Source: Bacteroidales bacterium (lineage in GTDB: Bacteria > Bacteroidota > Bacteroidia > Bacteroidales > UBA932). Taken from it: DNA of 64,000 nucleotides. Location: contig JAFZOK010000013.1 in NCBI GenBank assembly GCA_017550655.1, forward strand, positions 186,001 through 250,000. Direction: 5' to 3'. Made by a program: the position numbers and the translations under genes. Below the pieces are notes generated by a model that saw nothing but the letters and a program-made list of their open reading frames with translations, ran no database searches and was not told the DNA's origin. This document shows positions 17,382 to 25,182 of this stretch, one piece after another (position 1 is the first letter of the stretch; each line of letters begins with the position of its first letter).

Positions 17382-18443
17382 CTATTTTAGGGTATAATCT
17401 TGAATGATTATATCTGATTTATGCTTATCGTTTTCTTTTATGAAATTACTTATTGTCAGTTTATCTCCACTTACAATATAGTCGGTATCGAAAGCTATTC
17501 TATCAACCTCTGACCCATTGAAAATATGAAGGAAGGAGTAAGGAGCACCACCTTCTAAATAATTACATAAATAGGCATCTGCTTCTATTCCATTAGACCG
17601 AATGATATATAGAAGCCAACCATCTTTTATCTTCTTCTTAATTGCTCCAAAGATGTTATATGGATTATCTCTCACAGGATCATGGGAAAAGATGTCAAAG
17701 AGAAATATATCGGGAATTATCTTGCAACAATCGAGAGCTTCACTAAAAGATGGTATAGATGTCCTTGTTTCAAAATAATCCAATAGATTTTGTTCAATGG
17801 TTTCCTCCTCAGAATCGTTGCTCGAATAGTTATCAGAATGTTTTGTCTCTACAAGATTTCCCCTATAAACACAAGTATTGATATATGTGAAATCCTTATC
17901 CAGTTTGTATTTGTCTATCCGATATGAAACGAATGGCTCAACATTGCCGGGAGTCCTTCTGTCTTCAACATAAATTAAAACATCGTTCAAGCTCTCTGCT
18001 TTATGTGCGTCTATTTTGAATGAGACAAGCGAGACCTCGTGAATTAAATCTTCTACCAAGAGTTCTTTTGTCACCTTCTTGTTTTTATCAGAGAATATTG
18101 AATAAAAGGTCTTTCGCTCAGAACAATCGGAAGAGTAATATACTATCAGCCAATAACCAGTTCCTTTAACCTTAAAAAGAGGATAGTATTTGATAGGATG
18201 ACCGTTGACGTGGTTAAAAAGATTGTTTCTTACAAACAACAACTGATTGGCAACAACCTTATCCGGTAGGGGCTTCTTGTCCTTTTCTAAAGGTATTGGT
18301 GTCTTCTTGAGCACAAAATCATCAAATGACACCTCTTCAAAATAAGATAGGAGATCATTATTTTCAGAACATCCCTCCACAAACCCCATTAATGGCAGAC
18401 AAAGAAACAAAACGATAAAGCTATTTATTACAAAAGTCCTCAT
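17382..18443 (-). CDS. Lipoprotein of unknown function (array cargo)
   Basis: A 353-residue protein with a lipoprotein-type signal (VLFLCLPLMGFVEGCSEN; likely lipid-modified Cys near residue 25). The mature part is rich in Asp, Lys, Tyr and Ser, with a poly-acidic stretch near residue 213 (NDSEEETIEQN). No family is recognised. It is preceded by array promoter P1 (18487-18518) with a leader of roughly 40 bases. It occupies its own unit, between cores at 17153 and 18711, so it is the clearest one-gene cassette of the array. Confidence 0.75.
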   Translation of the reverse strand: MRTFVINSFIVLFLCLPLMGFVEGCSENNDLLSYFEEVSFDDFVLKKTPIPLEKDKKPLPDKVVANQLLFVRNNLFNHVNGHPIKYYPLFKVKGTGYWLIVYYSSDCSERKTFYSIFSDKNKKVTKELLVEDLIHEVSLVSFKIDAHKAESLNDVLIYVEDRRTPGNVEPFVSYRIDKYKLDKDFTYINTCVYRGNLVETKHSDNYSSNDSEEETIEQNLLDYFETRTSIPSFSEALDCCKIIPDIFLFDIFSHDPVRDNPYNIFGAIKKKIKDGWLLYIIRSNGIEADAYLCNYLEGGAPYSFLHIFNGSEVDRIAFDTDYIVSGDKLTISNFIKENDKHKSDIIIQDYTLK

Positions 18444-18911
18444 AGTTTGGCTATTCTAACATAGTCTCATTTACTGGGGTCAAATGTAAAGATACTCTGT
18501 TTTAAGAGAACACCAAAATCTATCAACCCAGGGAAGGGTCTGTTGATAGTCTCCCTGTGCTCTCATTTTGGCGACACATAGGCGACAGAATTGCAAAAAA
18601 TCCCCCATTTTTCTGGATTTTTGGGGTGAATGGGAAGAGTGTTGGGAGAATGGTCTTTTTGATAGAAAATCCCTGTCCTATGAGTCTGGAATGGGGATTT
18701 CTTAATGGAAAAGGGATTGTCTGACAGGTGTTAATCTGCTTTGACAATCCCTTGTTGTGGGCCCAGAAGAACCACTTTGAAAATTGTAGCATAGTTCTTT
18801 CTATCAAGTGCTTATAGGACCTGTCGGAGAGAAAAAATGACTCTCTGGCGACCGATTGGCGACAAAATGAAGTGAGTTTTGATGGTAAAAATCACTCCCA
18901 GAAGGGTCATC
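18444..18911. repeat. Complete array junction 2
   Basis: Promoter P1 at 18487-18518; large repeat 18566-18700; 59-base core 18711-18769 with an 11-bp perfect stem AAGGGATTGTC/GACAATCCCTT, ending GTGGGCCCAGAAG; arm block 18770-18905. The arm's two boxes at 18847-18853 (GGCGACC, one change) and 18858-18864 keep the 11-base spacing. No gene fits in these 468 bases; frames across it are translated repeat. Confidence 0.7.
18487..18518 (-). promoter_or_regulatory. Array promoter P1, copy 2
   Basis: Minus-strand TTTTG (18514-18518), 19 bases, TATCTTTA (18487-18494); drives the lipoprotein gene at 17382-18443. Confidence 0.7.
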
Positions 18912-19568
18912 TTAAGCCTCAAATAACTCTTTGTTTTTATTAAAGAGTTCTATCAGCAAATTACCCTCTTTCTTCTTGTCGACGAGTTTAAATCCTAATA
19001 TTCTGATTAGCCAAATTGGATTCATTGGGCAATTTTTATACTTCGTTTGTATTACCATATGCCCAACACCAACATTTAATTTAGACGCAGAGATGTATTG
19101 CATCCATTTAAGATTAGGAAAATGATGGATGATTGATTCTCCAAAATAAACACCTACATCATAAAGGATGGAATAGGATAAATCGGTAAGATCCCACTTC
19201 TCTATATCTATCTCTGGCGGATAAAGACGTCTCAACCGCTCATACTCTTCTTCAGGCATCTGTTCTGATTGAATGCTTGTTTCCAGCCATTTTTCTATTT
19301 CCGACAAAGAGTTTATAGAAAAGTCCATTTGGAGACTTTCAAAACCAGCGAATGTCCTTATATAATTTTCAAGAGTTTTGATACGATGGTCTTTGTTCTC
19401 AAAAAACCAATCTTCATAGGGTTTAATGATATCTTTTCTTTTGCTCTTACCATGCTTGAATACATCAAACCAAATTTCAAGAGGACTTGAAATCTTTATT
19501 AATTGCACTCTATCATTTACCTTGAGAACTGGAACAGAATCCAGGAAGTCATATGTAAAAGCCTCCAT
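18912..19568 (-). CDS. Soluble protein of unknown function (array cargo)
   Basis: A 218-residue protein with no signal peptide or membrane segment, so probably cytosolic. It is rich in aromatic and charged residues, with a Trp/Ile-rich stretch near the end (NPIWLIRILGFKLVDKKKEG). The overall look recalls small immunity or defence-associated proteins, but I cannot place it in a family. Promoter P1 lies at 19594-19625, and the next gene on the right is divergent. Confidence 0.65.
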   Translation of the reverse strand: MEAFTYDFLDSVPVLKVNDRVQLIKISSPLEIWFDVFKHGKSKRKDIIKPYEDWFFENKDHRIKTLENYIRTFAGFESLQMDFSINSLSEIEKWLETSIQSEQMPEEEYERLRRLYPPEIDIEKWDLTDLSYSILYDVGVYFGESIIHHFPNLKWMQYISASKLNVGVGHMVIQTKYKNCPMNPIWLIRILGFKLVDKKKEGNLLIELFNKNKELFEA

Positions 19569-19857
19569 TTATTACATTTACTGTAGTCAAATGTAAAGAT
19601 ACTTTGTTTTAAGGAAACCCCAAAATCTATCAACCCAAGAGGCCCTGTATTCAATTATATCAAAGATTCTACCGACAGCTGATCCAACCACCAACACCCC
19701 CATTCTATCAACCTGTATTAAGCTATAGAACACTTTCCCGAACGCGCTTGTGGGAAGAATACGGAAAAGACAGATATTTACTCCCCATTCCAATGATTAT
19801 CCTATCTTTGTGCTAACTGGTGCTCCTTTACAATTTAGCACAGATAATAAGGACTGT
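19569..19857. repeat. Divergent intergenic block with R2 repeat, copy 2
   Basis: P1 (19594-19625) serves the leftward gene. R2 spans about 19638-19770, with an inverted repeat around CTTTCCCG (19733-19740) and CGGAAAAG (19762-19769). A TATCTTTG box at 19803-19810 is the probable -7 element of the rightward gene at 19858. R2 here lies between two promoters, so it is not simply a gene terminator. Confidence 0.65.
19594..19625 (-). promoter_or_regulatory. Array promoter P1, copy 3
   Basis: Minus-strand TTTTG (19621-19625), 19 bases, TATCTTTA (19594-19601); upstream of the gene at 18912-19568. Confidence 0.7.
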
Positions 19858-20718
19858 ATGAAAAGATTCTTGTTGATATTACTGACATTATGCTTAAGCA
19901 TACACTCTGTCAGATTATTTGCATCTCCTCAGCAATCTGAATTTCTAATTATTAAGAATGACACCATACCAATCTATCAAATATTACTCACCGATGTAAT
20001 AGAAAAACATCTTGATAGTGTTTCTTTTCTTTATGGCAAGGGGTTTGACGCGGGAGTTCTCTTGGGTACAAATAATTGGAGAGGATATCGAGGCATTTGG
20101 GAACTTAAAGACGATACTTTGTATTTGGTTGGCTTCAAATTTGGTTTTGGAGGACTTTCTTTGGAAAAATTGTTTCCAGATATGATTAAAGATGGGAAAG
20201 TGCTTGCAGACTGGTATAATTCGGAACTGATAATACCTAAAGGAAAAGTCTTAAGGTGGGATGGCATTTTTTCACGCACATACGTAGAGGAAGAACATTT
20301 AAATTTTAAAAATGGGCACGTTAAATCCCGACAGACGGTATGTAATTATATTGACTTACCCAATGGAATAAGCAGATTATCAGATAATCCTTATAACCCC
20401 AAAGGTGAGATTGCCAACGTTCTTTTTAATCGTATTGTTAGCATTGAAACCGATTGGAATAAGGTGGACGAAAACTCAAATGATGATGTTTTGATAGGTG
20501 AGTTCTATGTGACGATAGGTGCCAATGGACGGGTCGTTTCTGTGACGAATGATATAGGAGAGAAATCCGATATAACACGATTTTTAAAAAGGAGACTTAA
20601 GGGATTGCGCTTTGATATTATAAAATTTAACGGGAAACCGTACGAAGAGGTAATAACATTATTTATTGACCTTAATGAGGACAAGAACCAACTGGAGTTA
20701 CTTAATATTTACAATTAG
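19858..20718 (+). CDS. Secreted protein, array paralog family member A
   Basis: The frame opens at 19750, but the ATG at 19858 begins a signal peptide (MKRFLLILLTLCLSIHS) and follows the TATCTTTG box at 19803, so it is preferred (286 residues). It shares a block order with the proteins at 20951-21910 and 23147-24025: GxWELKDDTLYLV near residue 70-80, KVLADWYNSELIIPKG near 120, NYIDLPNGISRL near 160, and a C-terminal VTIGANGRVVSV…LKGLRFDIIKF. That last part resembles the TonB C-terminal fold by pattern only. It is the only rightward gene in the array. Function unknown. Confidence 0.7.
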   Translation: MKRFLLILLTLCLSIHSVRLFASPQQSEFLIIKNDTIPIYQILLTDVIEKHLDSVSFLYGKGFDAGVLLGTNNWRGYRGIWELKDDTLYLVGFKFGFGGLSLEKLFPDMIKDGKVLADWYNSELIIPKGKVLRWDGIFSRTYVEEEHLNFKNGHVKSRQTVCNYIDLPNGISRLSDNPYNPKGEIANVLFNRIVSIETDWNKVDENSNDDVLIGEFYVTIGANGRVVSVTNDIGEKSDITRFLKRRLKGLRFDIIKFNGKPYEEVITLFIDLNEDKNQLELLNIYN

Positions 20719-20950
20719 TATCTCATTCCCCAAAGCACGTTAACACATAAAATTATAGGGTGACACATCTTTAGCGGGTGTGTCACTTCTTCTTTTGATA
20801 GATTTCTGTGCTCTAATTTTGGCGACACATAGGCGACAGAATTGGAAAAAATCCCCCATTTTTCTGGATTTCTGGGGTGGATGGGAAGAGTGGGAGAAGA
20901 TGATAGAGAAAACTGCAAAATCCCTGTTCTATGGGTCTGGAATGGGCTAA
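20719..20950. repeat. Array junction 3, truncated
   Basis: After the hairpin at 20760-20786, the large repeat runs 20817-20946 and then breaks off. The hairpin/tRNA core is absent, and the sequence passes into the 3' end of the next gene, whose last codons themselves resemble the arm block. This looks like a deletion between junction repeats. Confidence 0.65.
20760..20786 (+). terminator. Hairpin after the gene at 19858-20718
   Basis: GTGACACA (20760-20767) pairs perfectly with TGTGTCAC (20779-20786) and is followed by TTCTTCTTTT, fitting a rho-independent terminator for the rightward gene. Confidence 0.6.
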
Positions 20951-21910
20951 TTAGCGTTTTTGCACAGCCTTTTCTATCAAGCGCCTTGTGCCAGCGGTTG
21001 GGGTGGAGGAACGACTAAAGGACGGACTCCTTAGTTCATCTTTGGGGTAAAGAGTATTGCCATCATATTCATATAAAAGAACTATTTGTTCTGAATACTT
21101 TTTGCCCCAAAATTTAACGATATCAAACCTTAGATCCTTCAAAAGTCTTTTCAGGGGTCTATTGCTTTTATAGGATTTACTTTTGGGGGATCGAGAAGAT
21201 ACGTCAATCACAGTTCCTTTAGGACCAATGACTACTTTTATTGCGTCTAATTCAGTAGGCTGTAATTCTTTTTTTAGGATTTGTGGATGTCTATTAAATG
21301 AATCTATTATTGCCTGAAAAACTCTCTTTTCTCCGATATAATTAATCTGGTCATCATCCGTGGAATAAAGCCTTGGTATTGCACCTGGAACAGATATGTA
21401 ATTCTTTATATGTTGGGTTTTTATTAGATAGCCTTCTTTAACCAATACGTGATCTTCTGTGGAGTATGTTCTATGTATCCTAAAGAAGCCTAGAAAGGAT
21501 CTTGTAAGATTTCCTGTGGGAATAATGAAATTACCGCTATACCAATCGGCCAACACTCTTCCTTCTACACATTTATCACCGAAGATATCAAAGAGGTTTA
21601 TGCTTTTATAGTTGTTATGATAGATAGGTACATCCAGCTTCACGAGATACAGTTTCCCATCGCAAATTTCCCAGGTGCCTAAATATCCCCTAAGCAGATT
21701 CATCGGTCTACTAAGTTCCCTTCTTTCTTTTTCTTTAAGAACAGTTTCAACAAAATCTCTAACAGGATATAGAGGTAATACTGAAATACTGACGGTATCA
21801 CCATTATATATTAGTCTTTCATTTATTTGCTCATCTGCCCTAGCTATCGTTGAACTCATCAATGACAACAATAGCACAGAAAAGACTATTATGGTCCTGA
21901 GTTTGGTCAT
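20951..21910 (-). CDS. Secreted protein, array paralog family member B, with extended C-terminus
   Basis: A 319-residue protein with a signal peptide (IIVFSVLLLSLMSSTIARA). It is closest to the protein at 23147-24025: near-identical signal peptide, GTWE.CDGKLYLVKL, IFGDKCVEGRVLADW, NYISVPGAIPRLY, and a C-terminal LRFDIVKFWGKKYSE. Member C stops right after KDE, whereas here one extra base (GAA C TAA) replaces the stop and reading continues 27 codons. That tail is encoded by decayed arm-block sequence (cttttctatcaagcgcc). The leader, with TACTTTTG at 21939-21946, is almost identical to that of member C. Function unknown. Confidence 0.7.
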   Translation of the reverse strand: MTKLRTIIVFSVLLLSLMSSTIARADEQINERLIYNGDTVSISVLPLYPVRDFVETVLKEKERRELSRPMNLLRGYLGTWEICDGKLYLVKLDVPIYHNNYKSINLFDIFGDKCVEGRVLADWYSGNFIIPTGNLTRSFLGFFRIHRTYSTEDHVLVKEGYLIKTQHIKNYISVPGAIPRLYSTDDDQINYIGEKRVFQAIIDSFNRHPQILKKELQPTELDAIKVVIGPKGTVIDVSSRSPKSKSYKSNRPLKRLLKDLRFDIVKFWGKKYSEQIVLLYEYDGNTLYPKDELRSPSFSRSSTPTAGTRRLIEKAVQKR

Positions 21911-22360
21911 AAGGTATTTCAGGGTTTGTCTATCAACACAAAAGTAGCAAACTATAATGGAAGTTCATAAAGACTCCTGTTGATAGATAGAAATTTTGGC
22001 GACACATAGGCGACAGATTTGGAAAAAATCCCACATTTTTCAGGAGTTTTGGGGTGAATGGGAAGAGTGGGAGATGATGACCTGATTTGATAGAAAATCC
22101 CTGTTCTATGCACCCAGAAAGGGGATTTTACAAAGGAAAAGGGATTGCCAGGTCAGGTGTTAATCTGCTTGACAATCCCCTGTTGTGGGCCCAGAAGGGC
22201 TACCTAGGGCATTTAAGGATAGTTCTTTCTATCAAGTGATTATATGACCTATCGGTGAGAAAAAATGACCTCAGGCGACACATAGGCGACAGAATGAAGT
22301 GAGTTTTGATGGTAAAATCACTCACTGAAAGGGCCTCATTAATCTTCAATAACGTCGAGT
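21911..22360. repeat. Complete array junction 4
   Basis: Leader of the gene at 21910 (-7 box 21939-21946); large repeat 21994-22129; 59-base core 22139-22197 (stem slightly decayed, GACAATCCCC) ending GTGGGCCCAGAAG; arm block 22198-22325 with GGCGACA boxes at 22274-22280 and 22285-22291. No gene seen in these 450 bases. Confidence 0.7.
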
Positions 22361-22885
22361 TTAAGACTCCAATAATGCCTCGAGAACTCGCTCAAAGCTG
22401 TCATCAATCAATAAGACTTGCTCTCCGGCCTGTATAAAACCTTCCAAGCACCGTTTGTTATCTTCTTTCAGACCACACAAGGAACATTCAGAATCATCTA
22501 AACGGGATTCTATGGCTGAACCATATCCCGTGATATCCTTGAAATGTTCATCAATGTAGCGACCAGTCATTGCAAGGCAGATGAACCGAATAGAAGATAG
22601 GTAATTCTCATCAAAGTCCCGACGCCAATCAAACGGGACATAGCAGCCTTCTACGATTAGATTCTGGCTGTTCTCTATAGCCGTCTTTATCATTTCCCTG
22701 ACAATGGGCCAAAGATATTCCGTGAGAGCGTCATCATCCTTAGGAGTAAGAAAGGTGTTTCCACTGCGAATCAATCCCATTTTCAGATGGTCGATTGAGA
22801 GATAGGGATACTTGTATTTCTCAAGCATCCGCTGCGCCAAAAGTGTTTTCCCCGTGTGTGAGGCTCCGGTAATTAGGATAATCAT
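22361..22885 (-). CDS. P-loop nucleotide/small-molecule kinase (adenylate-kinase/zeta-toxin-like)
   Basis: The frame is open to 22993; the ATG at 22885 (MIILITGASHTGKT) is preferred because P1 ends at 22933 and the earlier start would lie in promoter sequence. The 174-residue protein has a P-loop GASHTGKT at residues 7-14, YLSIDHLKMGLIRSGNT near 29-45 and VEGCYVPFDWRRDF near 74-87 with a likely catalytic acid. Close relatives, as I recall them, occur in Clostridia as 'adenylate kinase' or 2-phosphoglycerate-kinase-like proteins. The substrate is unknown. A Firmicutes-like gene in this place supports horizontal acquisition. Confidence 0.7.
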   Translation of the reverse strand: MIILITGASHTGKTLLAQRMLEKYKYPYLSIDHLKMGLIRSGNTFLTPKDDDALTEYLWPIVREMIKTAIENSQNLIVEGCYVPFDWRRDFDENYLSSIRFICLAMTGRYIDEHFKDITGYGSAIESRLDDSECSLCGLKEDNKRCLEGFIQAGEQVLLIDDSFERVLEALLES

Positions 22886-23146
22886 TCTTGGTCTAATAAT
22901 ACGTTTATAGCAATCTCTCCTATGGTCAGATGTAAAGATACTCTGTTTTAAGGGAACACCAAAATCTATCAACTCTGGAGGCCCTGTATTCAACTATATC
23001 AAAGATGCTACCGACAGCTGATCCAACCACTCCCACCCCCTTTCTATCAACCTGTATTAAGCTCTACTACACTTTTCCGAACGCGCCTTGGACTGCGAAT
23101 ACGGAAAAGATGGGGAATGAAAGGCTATCAAGAGAGATGATAGGCA
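22886..23146. repeat. Intergenic block with R2 repeat, copy 3 (most complete)
   Basis: P1 (22933-22964) is followed by R2 at about 22972-23116. It contains a perfect 8-bp inverted repeat CTTTTCCG (23072-23079) / CGGAAAAG (23102-23109) with an inner CGC/GCG pairing, and ends just before the stop of the gene at 23147. R2 carries several CTATCAA words, which also recur through the other junction blocks. Confidence 0.7.
22933..22964 (-). promoter_or_regulatory. Array promoter P1, copy 4
   Basis: Minus-strand TTTTG (22960-22964), 19 bases, TATCTTTA (22933-22940); drives the P-loop kinase gene. Confidence 0.7.
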
Positions 23147-24025
23147 CTATTCATCTTTCAGATAAAGATATTCACCGTCGTACCTAAAATCAATATGTAC
23201 GCGCTCTGAATACTTTTTACCCCAGAATCTGATGATGTCAAATCTTAAACCCTGAAGTAGTTTTTTTAGATATTTGTTCTTATCTAAATCGAGCTCAACA
23301 TCTGTGATAATACCTTCAGGTCCGATTGTTACAATAATGTGGTAATAATACATTACAGATTTCAAAACCTTCTTTCTTTTTAGTTCTTGTTTGTGAAGGT
23401 TGAGGCAGCTTATTATTGCTTGTTTGACTTTTACTCTTTCAAGGTCTATCCTAAATCTGTAGGGCTCAACGTCGTTGTCATAATACAGATTATAGCGCCT
23501 TGAGATTGCACCAGGAACGGGTATGTAATTATCAACCTGTTTAGTTTTTCTAAGAACACCTTTCTTGAAAATCAAATGTTCTTCTTTGTAATATGTACTT
23601 GCAGAGACGCCATCATATACTAACCAATCTCCCTTGGGAAGAACGATTTCCTCACTAAACCAATCTGCCAACACTCTTCCTTCTACACATTTGTCACCGA
23701 AAATATCCTGGAGACTTATACCATCAAAAGCAGTAAAAGAAAGTTTTATCAGATATAATTTTCCATCCTTAAATTCCCAAGTACCGATATAACCTCTGGC
23801 TAATGAACAACCTACAATTGAATACATGTCCAGACCATAACGTTCTTTAAGAATGCTCTCAACATCATCTACAATGGCGTAAAGTGGTTGTGTTGCTATT
23901 TTTAAAGTATCTCCATTGTATATGAATCTTTCCCCGTCTTGAGAAGATGCCCTGGCTATAGTTGAGCTCATCAAAGACAGCAATAGCACAGAAAAGAAGA
24001 CTATTATGGTCCTTATTTTTCGCAT
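23147..24025 (-). CDS. Secreted protein, array paralog family member C
   Basis: A 292-residue protein with a signal peptide (IIVFFSVLLLSLMSSTIARA). It shares with members A and B the blocks RGYIGTWEFKDGKLYLIKL, IFGDKCVEGRVLADWF, NYIPVPGAISRRYN, and a C-terminal VTIGPEGIITDVEL … LRFDIIRFWGKKYSE. That ending has the TonB-C-like pattern of a strand, a GxI/V turn, a helix and a GK.Y.E strand. Secretion is supported by the signal; function is not known. The leader with TACTTTTG (24054-24061) is nearly identical to that of member B, so B and C look like a recent cassette duplication. Confidence 0.7.
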   Translation of the reverse strand: MRKIRTIIVFFSVLLLSLMSSTIARASSQDGERFIYNGDTLKIATQPLYAIVDDVESILKERYGLDMYSIVGCSLARGYIGTWEFKDGKLYLIKLSFTAFDGISLQDIFGDKCVEGRVLADWFSEEIVLPKGDWLVYDGVSASTYYKEEHLIFKKGVLRKTKQVDNYIPVPGAISRRYNLYYDNDVEPYRFRIDLERVKVKQAIISCLNLHKQELKRKKVLKSVMYYYHIIVTIGPEGIITDVELDLDKNKYLKKLLQGLRFDIIRFWGKKYSERVHIDFRYDGEYLYLKDE

Positions 24026-24319
24026 AAGGTATTTCAGGGTTTGTCTATCAACACAAAAGTAGCAAACAAAAATGGTAGTTCATAAAGACCCCTGTTGATA
24101 GATAGAAATTTTGGCGACACATAGGCGACAGAATTGCATATTTTCCCCAATTTTTCAGGATTTTTGGGGTGAATGGGATGAGTGGGAGATGATGATATGT
24201 TTTGACAGAAAATCCCTGTTCTATGGGTTTAGAATGGGGATTTATTAATGGAGAAGGGATTGTCTGACAGGTGTTAATCTGCTTTGACAATCCCTTGTTG
24301 TGGGCCCAGAAGATTTATC
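24026..24319. repeat. Array junction 5 (no arm block)
   Basis: Leader with -7 box 24054-24061; large repeat 24109-24243; 59-base core 24254-24312 with a perfect 11-bp stem, ending GTGGGCCCAGAAG. The stop region of the next gene begins directly after the core, so this junction lacks the arm block. Confidence 0.7.
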
Positions 24320-24940
24320 CTAATTGATAGGTTTCCTGTAATATAAATGCTTGTCAAATTGTATATATCCTGTCTTATCTTTTATCTTATTCTCATCTAT
24401 ATAGTTCAGCACTACACTTTTATCCTTAATATAGGCAACAAGATCATCTAGATTTTTTGATATGAAATCTTCTGTGATTATTATCAAAGACCACTCTCGA
24501 CTAAGCATCCATTCTATTATCAAAGTTATATCCTTATTCTTATCAACTATCATTCTATGTAAATAGATATTTCTGGAATCCAACTGCCAAATACTTCTGA
24601 AAATAAGGCACATTTCATTAATCCTTTTTCTCAAGTCTAAATCGTTGAAGACGTCGATAACTTCATTCTCATACCAGTTGCCGGCGGAATCAGGTTTATC
24701 TTTGAGAAGTTTTAAAGAGATTAAAGTATCAGTAACCAAAGGCATTCTTGCCAAGTAACGATTGCCCTCATAGTTAATGAAATAGTAACTACTTTCTCTT
24801 GCGTCTGATATGGAGTAATCATAAATGACATCTTCTTTGTAGTTGATGCTGCTAATCTGCCTCAAATCATAATAGCCTAATAATGAGCAGGATATTAGAG
24901 ATAAAATAATTAATGTGAAGAGAACTTTTTTCCACTCCAT
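24320..24940 (-). CDS. Lipoprotein of unknown function (array cargo, nearest the tRNA)
   Basis: The frame is open to 25000, but the extension is translated leader; the ATG at 24940 gives 206 residues. A short lipoprotein signal is visible (KKVLFTLIILSLISCSLLG, Cys about residue 18). The mature part is rich in Asp, Ile and Tyr and matches no family I know. Its leader, with TACCTTTG (24965-24972), is identical over 39 bases to that of the unrelated gene at 16249-16950. It lies between cores at 24254 and 25136, so it is the unit next to the tRNA, i.e. the most recent insertion if integration is always at the tRNA. Confidence 0.65.
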   Translation of the reverse strand: MEWKKVLFTLIILSLISCSLLGYYDLRQISSINYKEDVIYDYSISDARESSYYFINYEGNRYLARMPLVTDTLISLKLLKDKPDSAGNWYENEVIDVFNDLDLRKRINEMCLIFRSIWQLDSRNIYLHRMIVDKNKDITLIIEWMLSREWSLIIITEDFISKNLDDLVAYIKDKSVVLNYIDENKIKDKTGYIQFDKHLYYRKPIN

Positions 24941-25182
24941 TTTTAACAGCACATTAGTTTCTATCAAAGGTAGTGTTTTTGATAGAAATTTTGGCGACAC
25001 ACAGGCGACAGAATTGGAAAAAATCCCCCATTTTTCAGGAGTTTTGGGGTGAATGGGAAGAGTGGGAGAAGAGATGATAGAGAAAACTGCAAAATCCCTG
25101 TTCTATGGGCCTGGAATGGGGATTTATTAATGGAAAAGGGATTGTCTGACAGGTGTTAATCTGCTTTGACAATCCCTTGTTG
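24941..25182. repeat. Array junction 6, joined to the tRNA
   Basis: Leader of the gene at 24940; large repeat 24989-25125 (boxes GGCGACA separated by 11 bases, one base different between them); 59-base core 25136-25194 that overlaps the last 12 bases of the tRNA. On the minus strand the core hairpin (GACAATCCCTT arm followed by TTCC) directly follows the tRNA and may act as its terminator. Confidence 0.75.
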
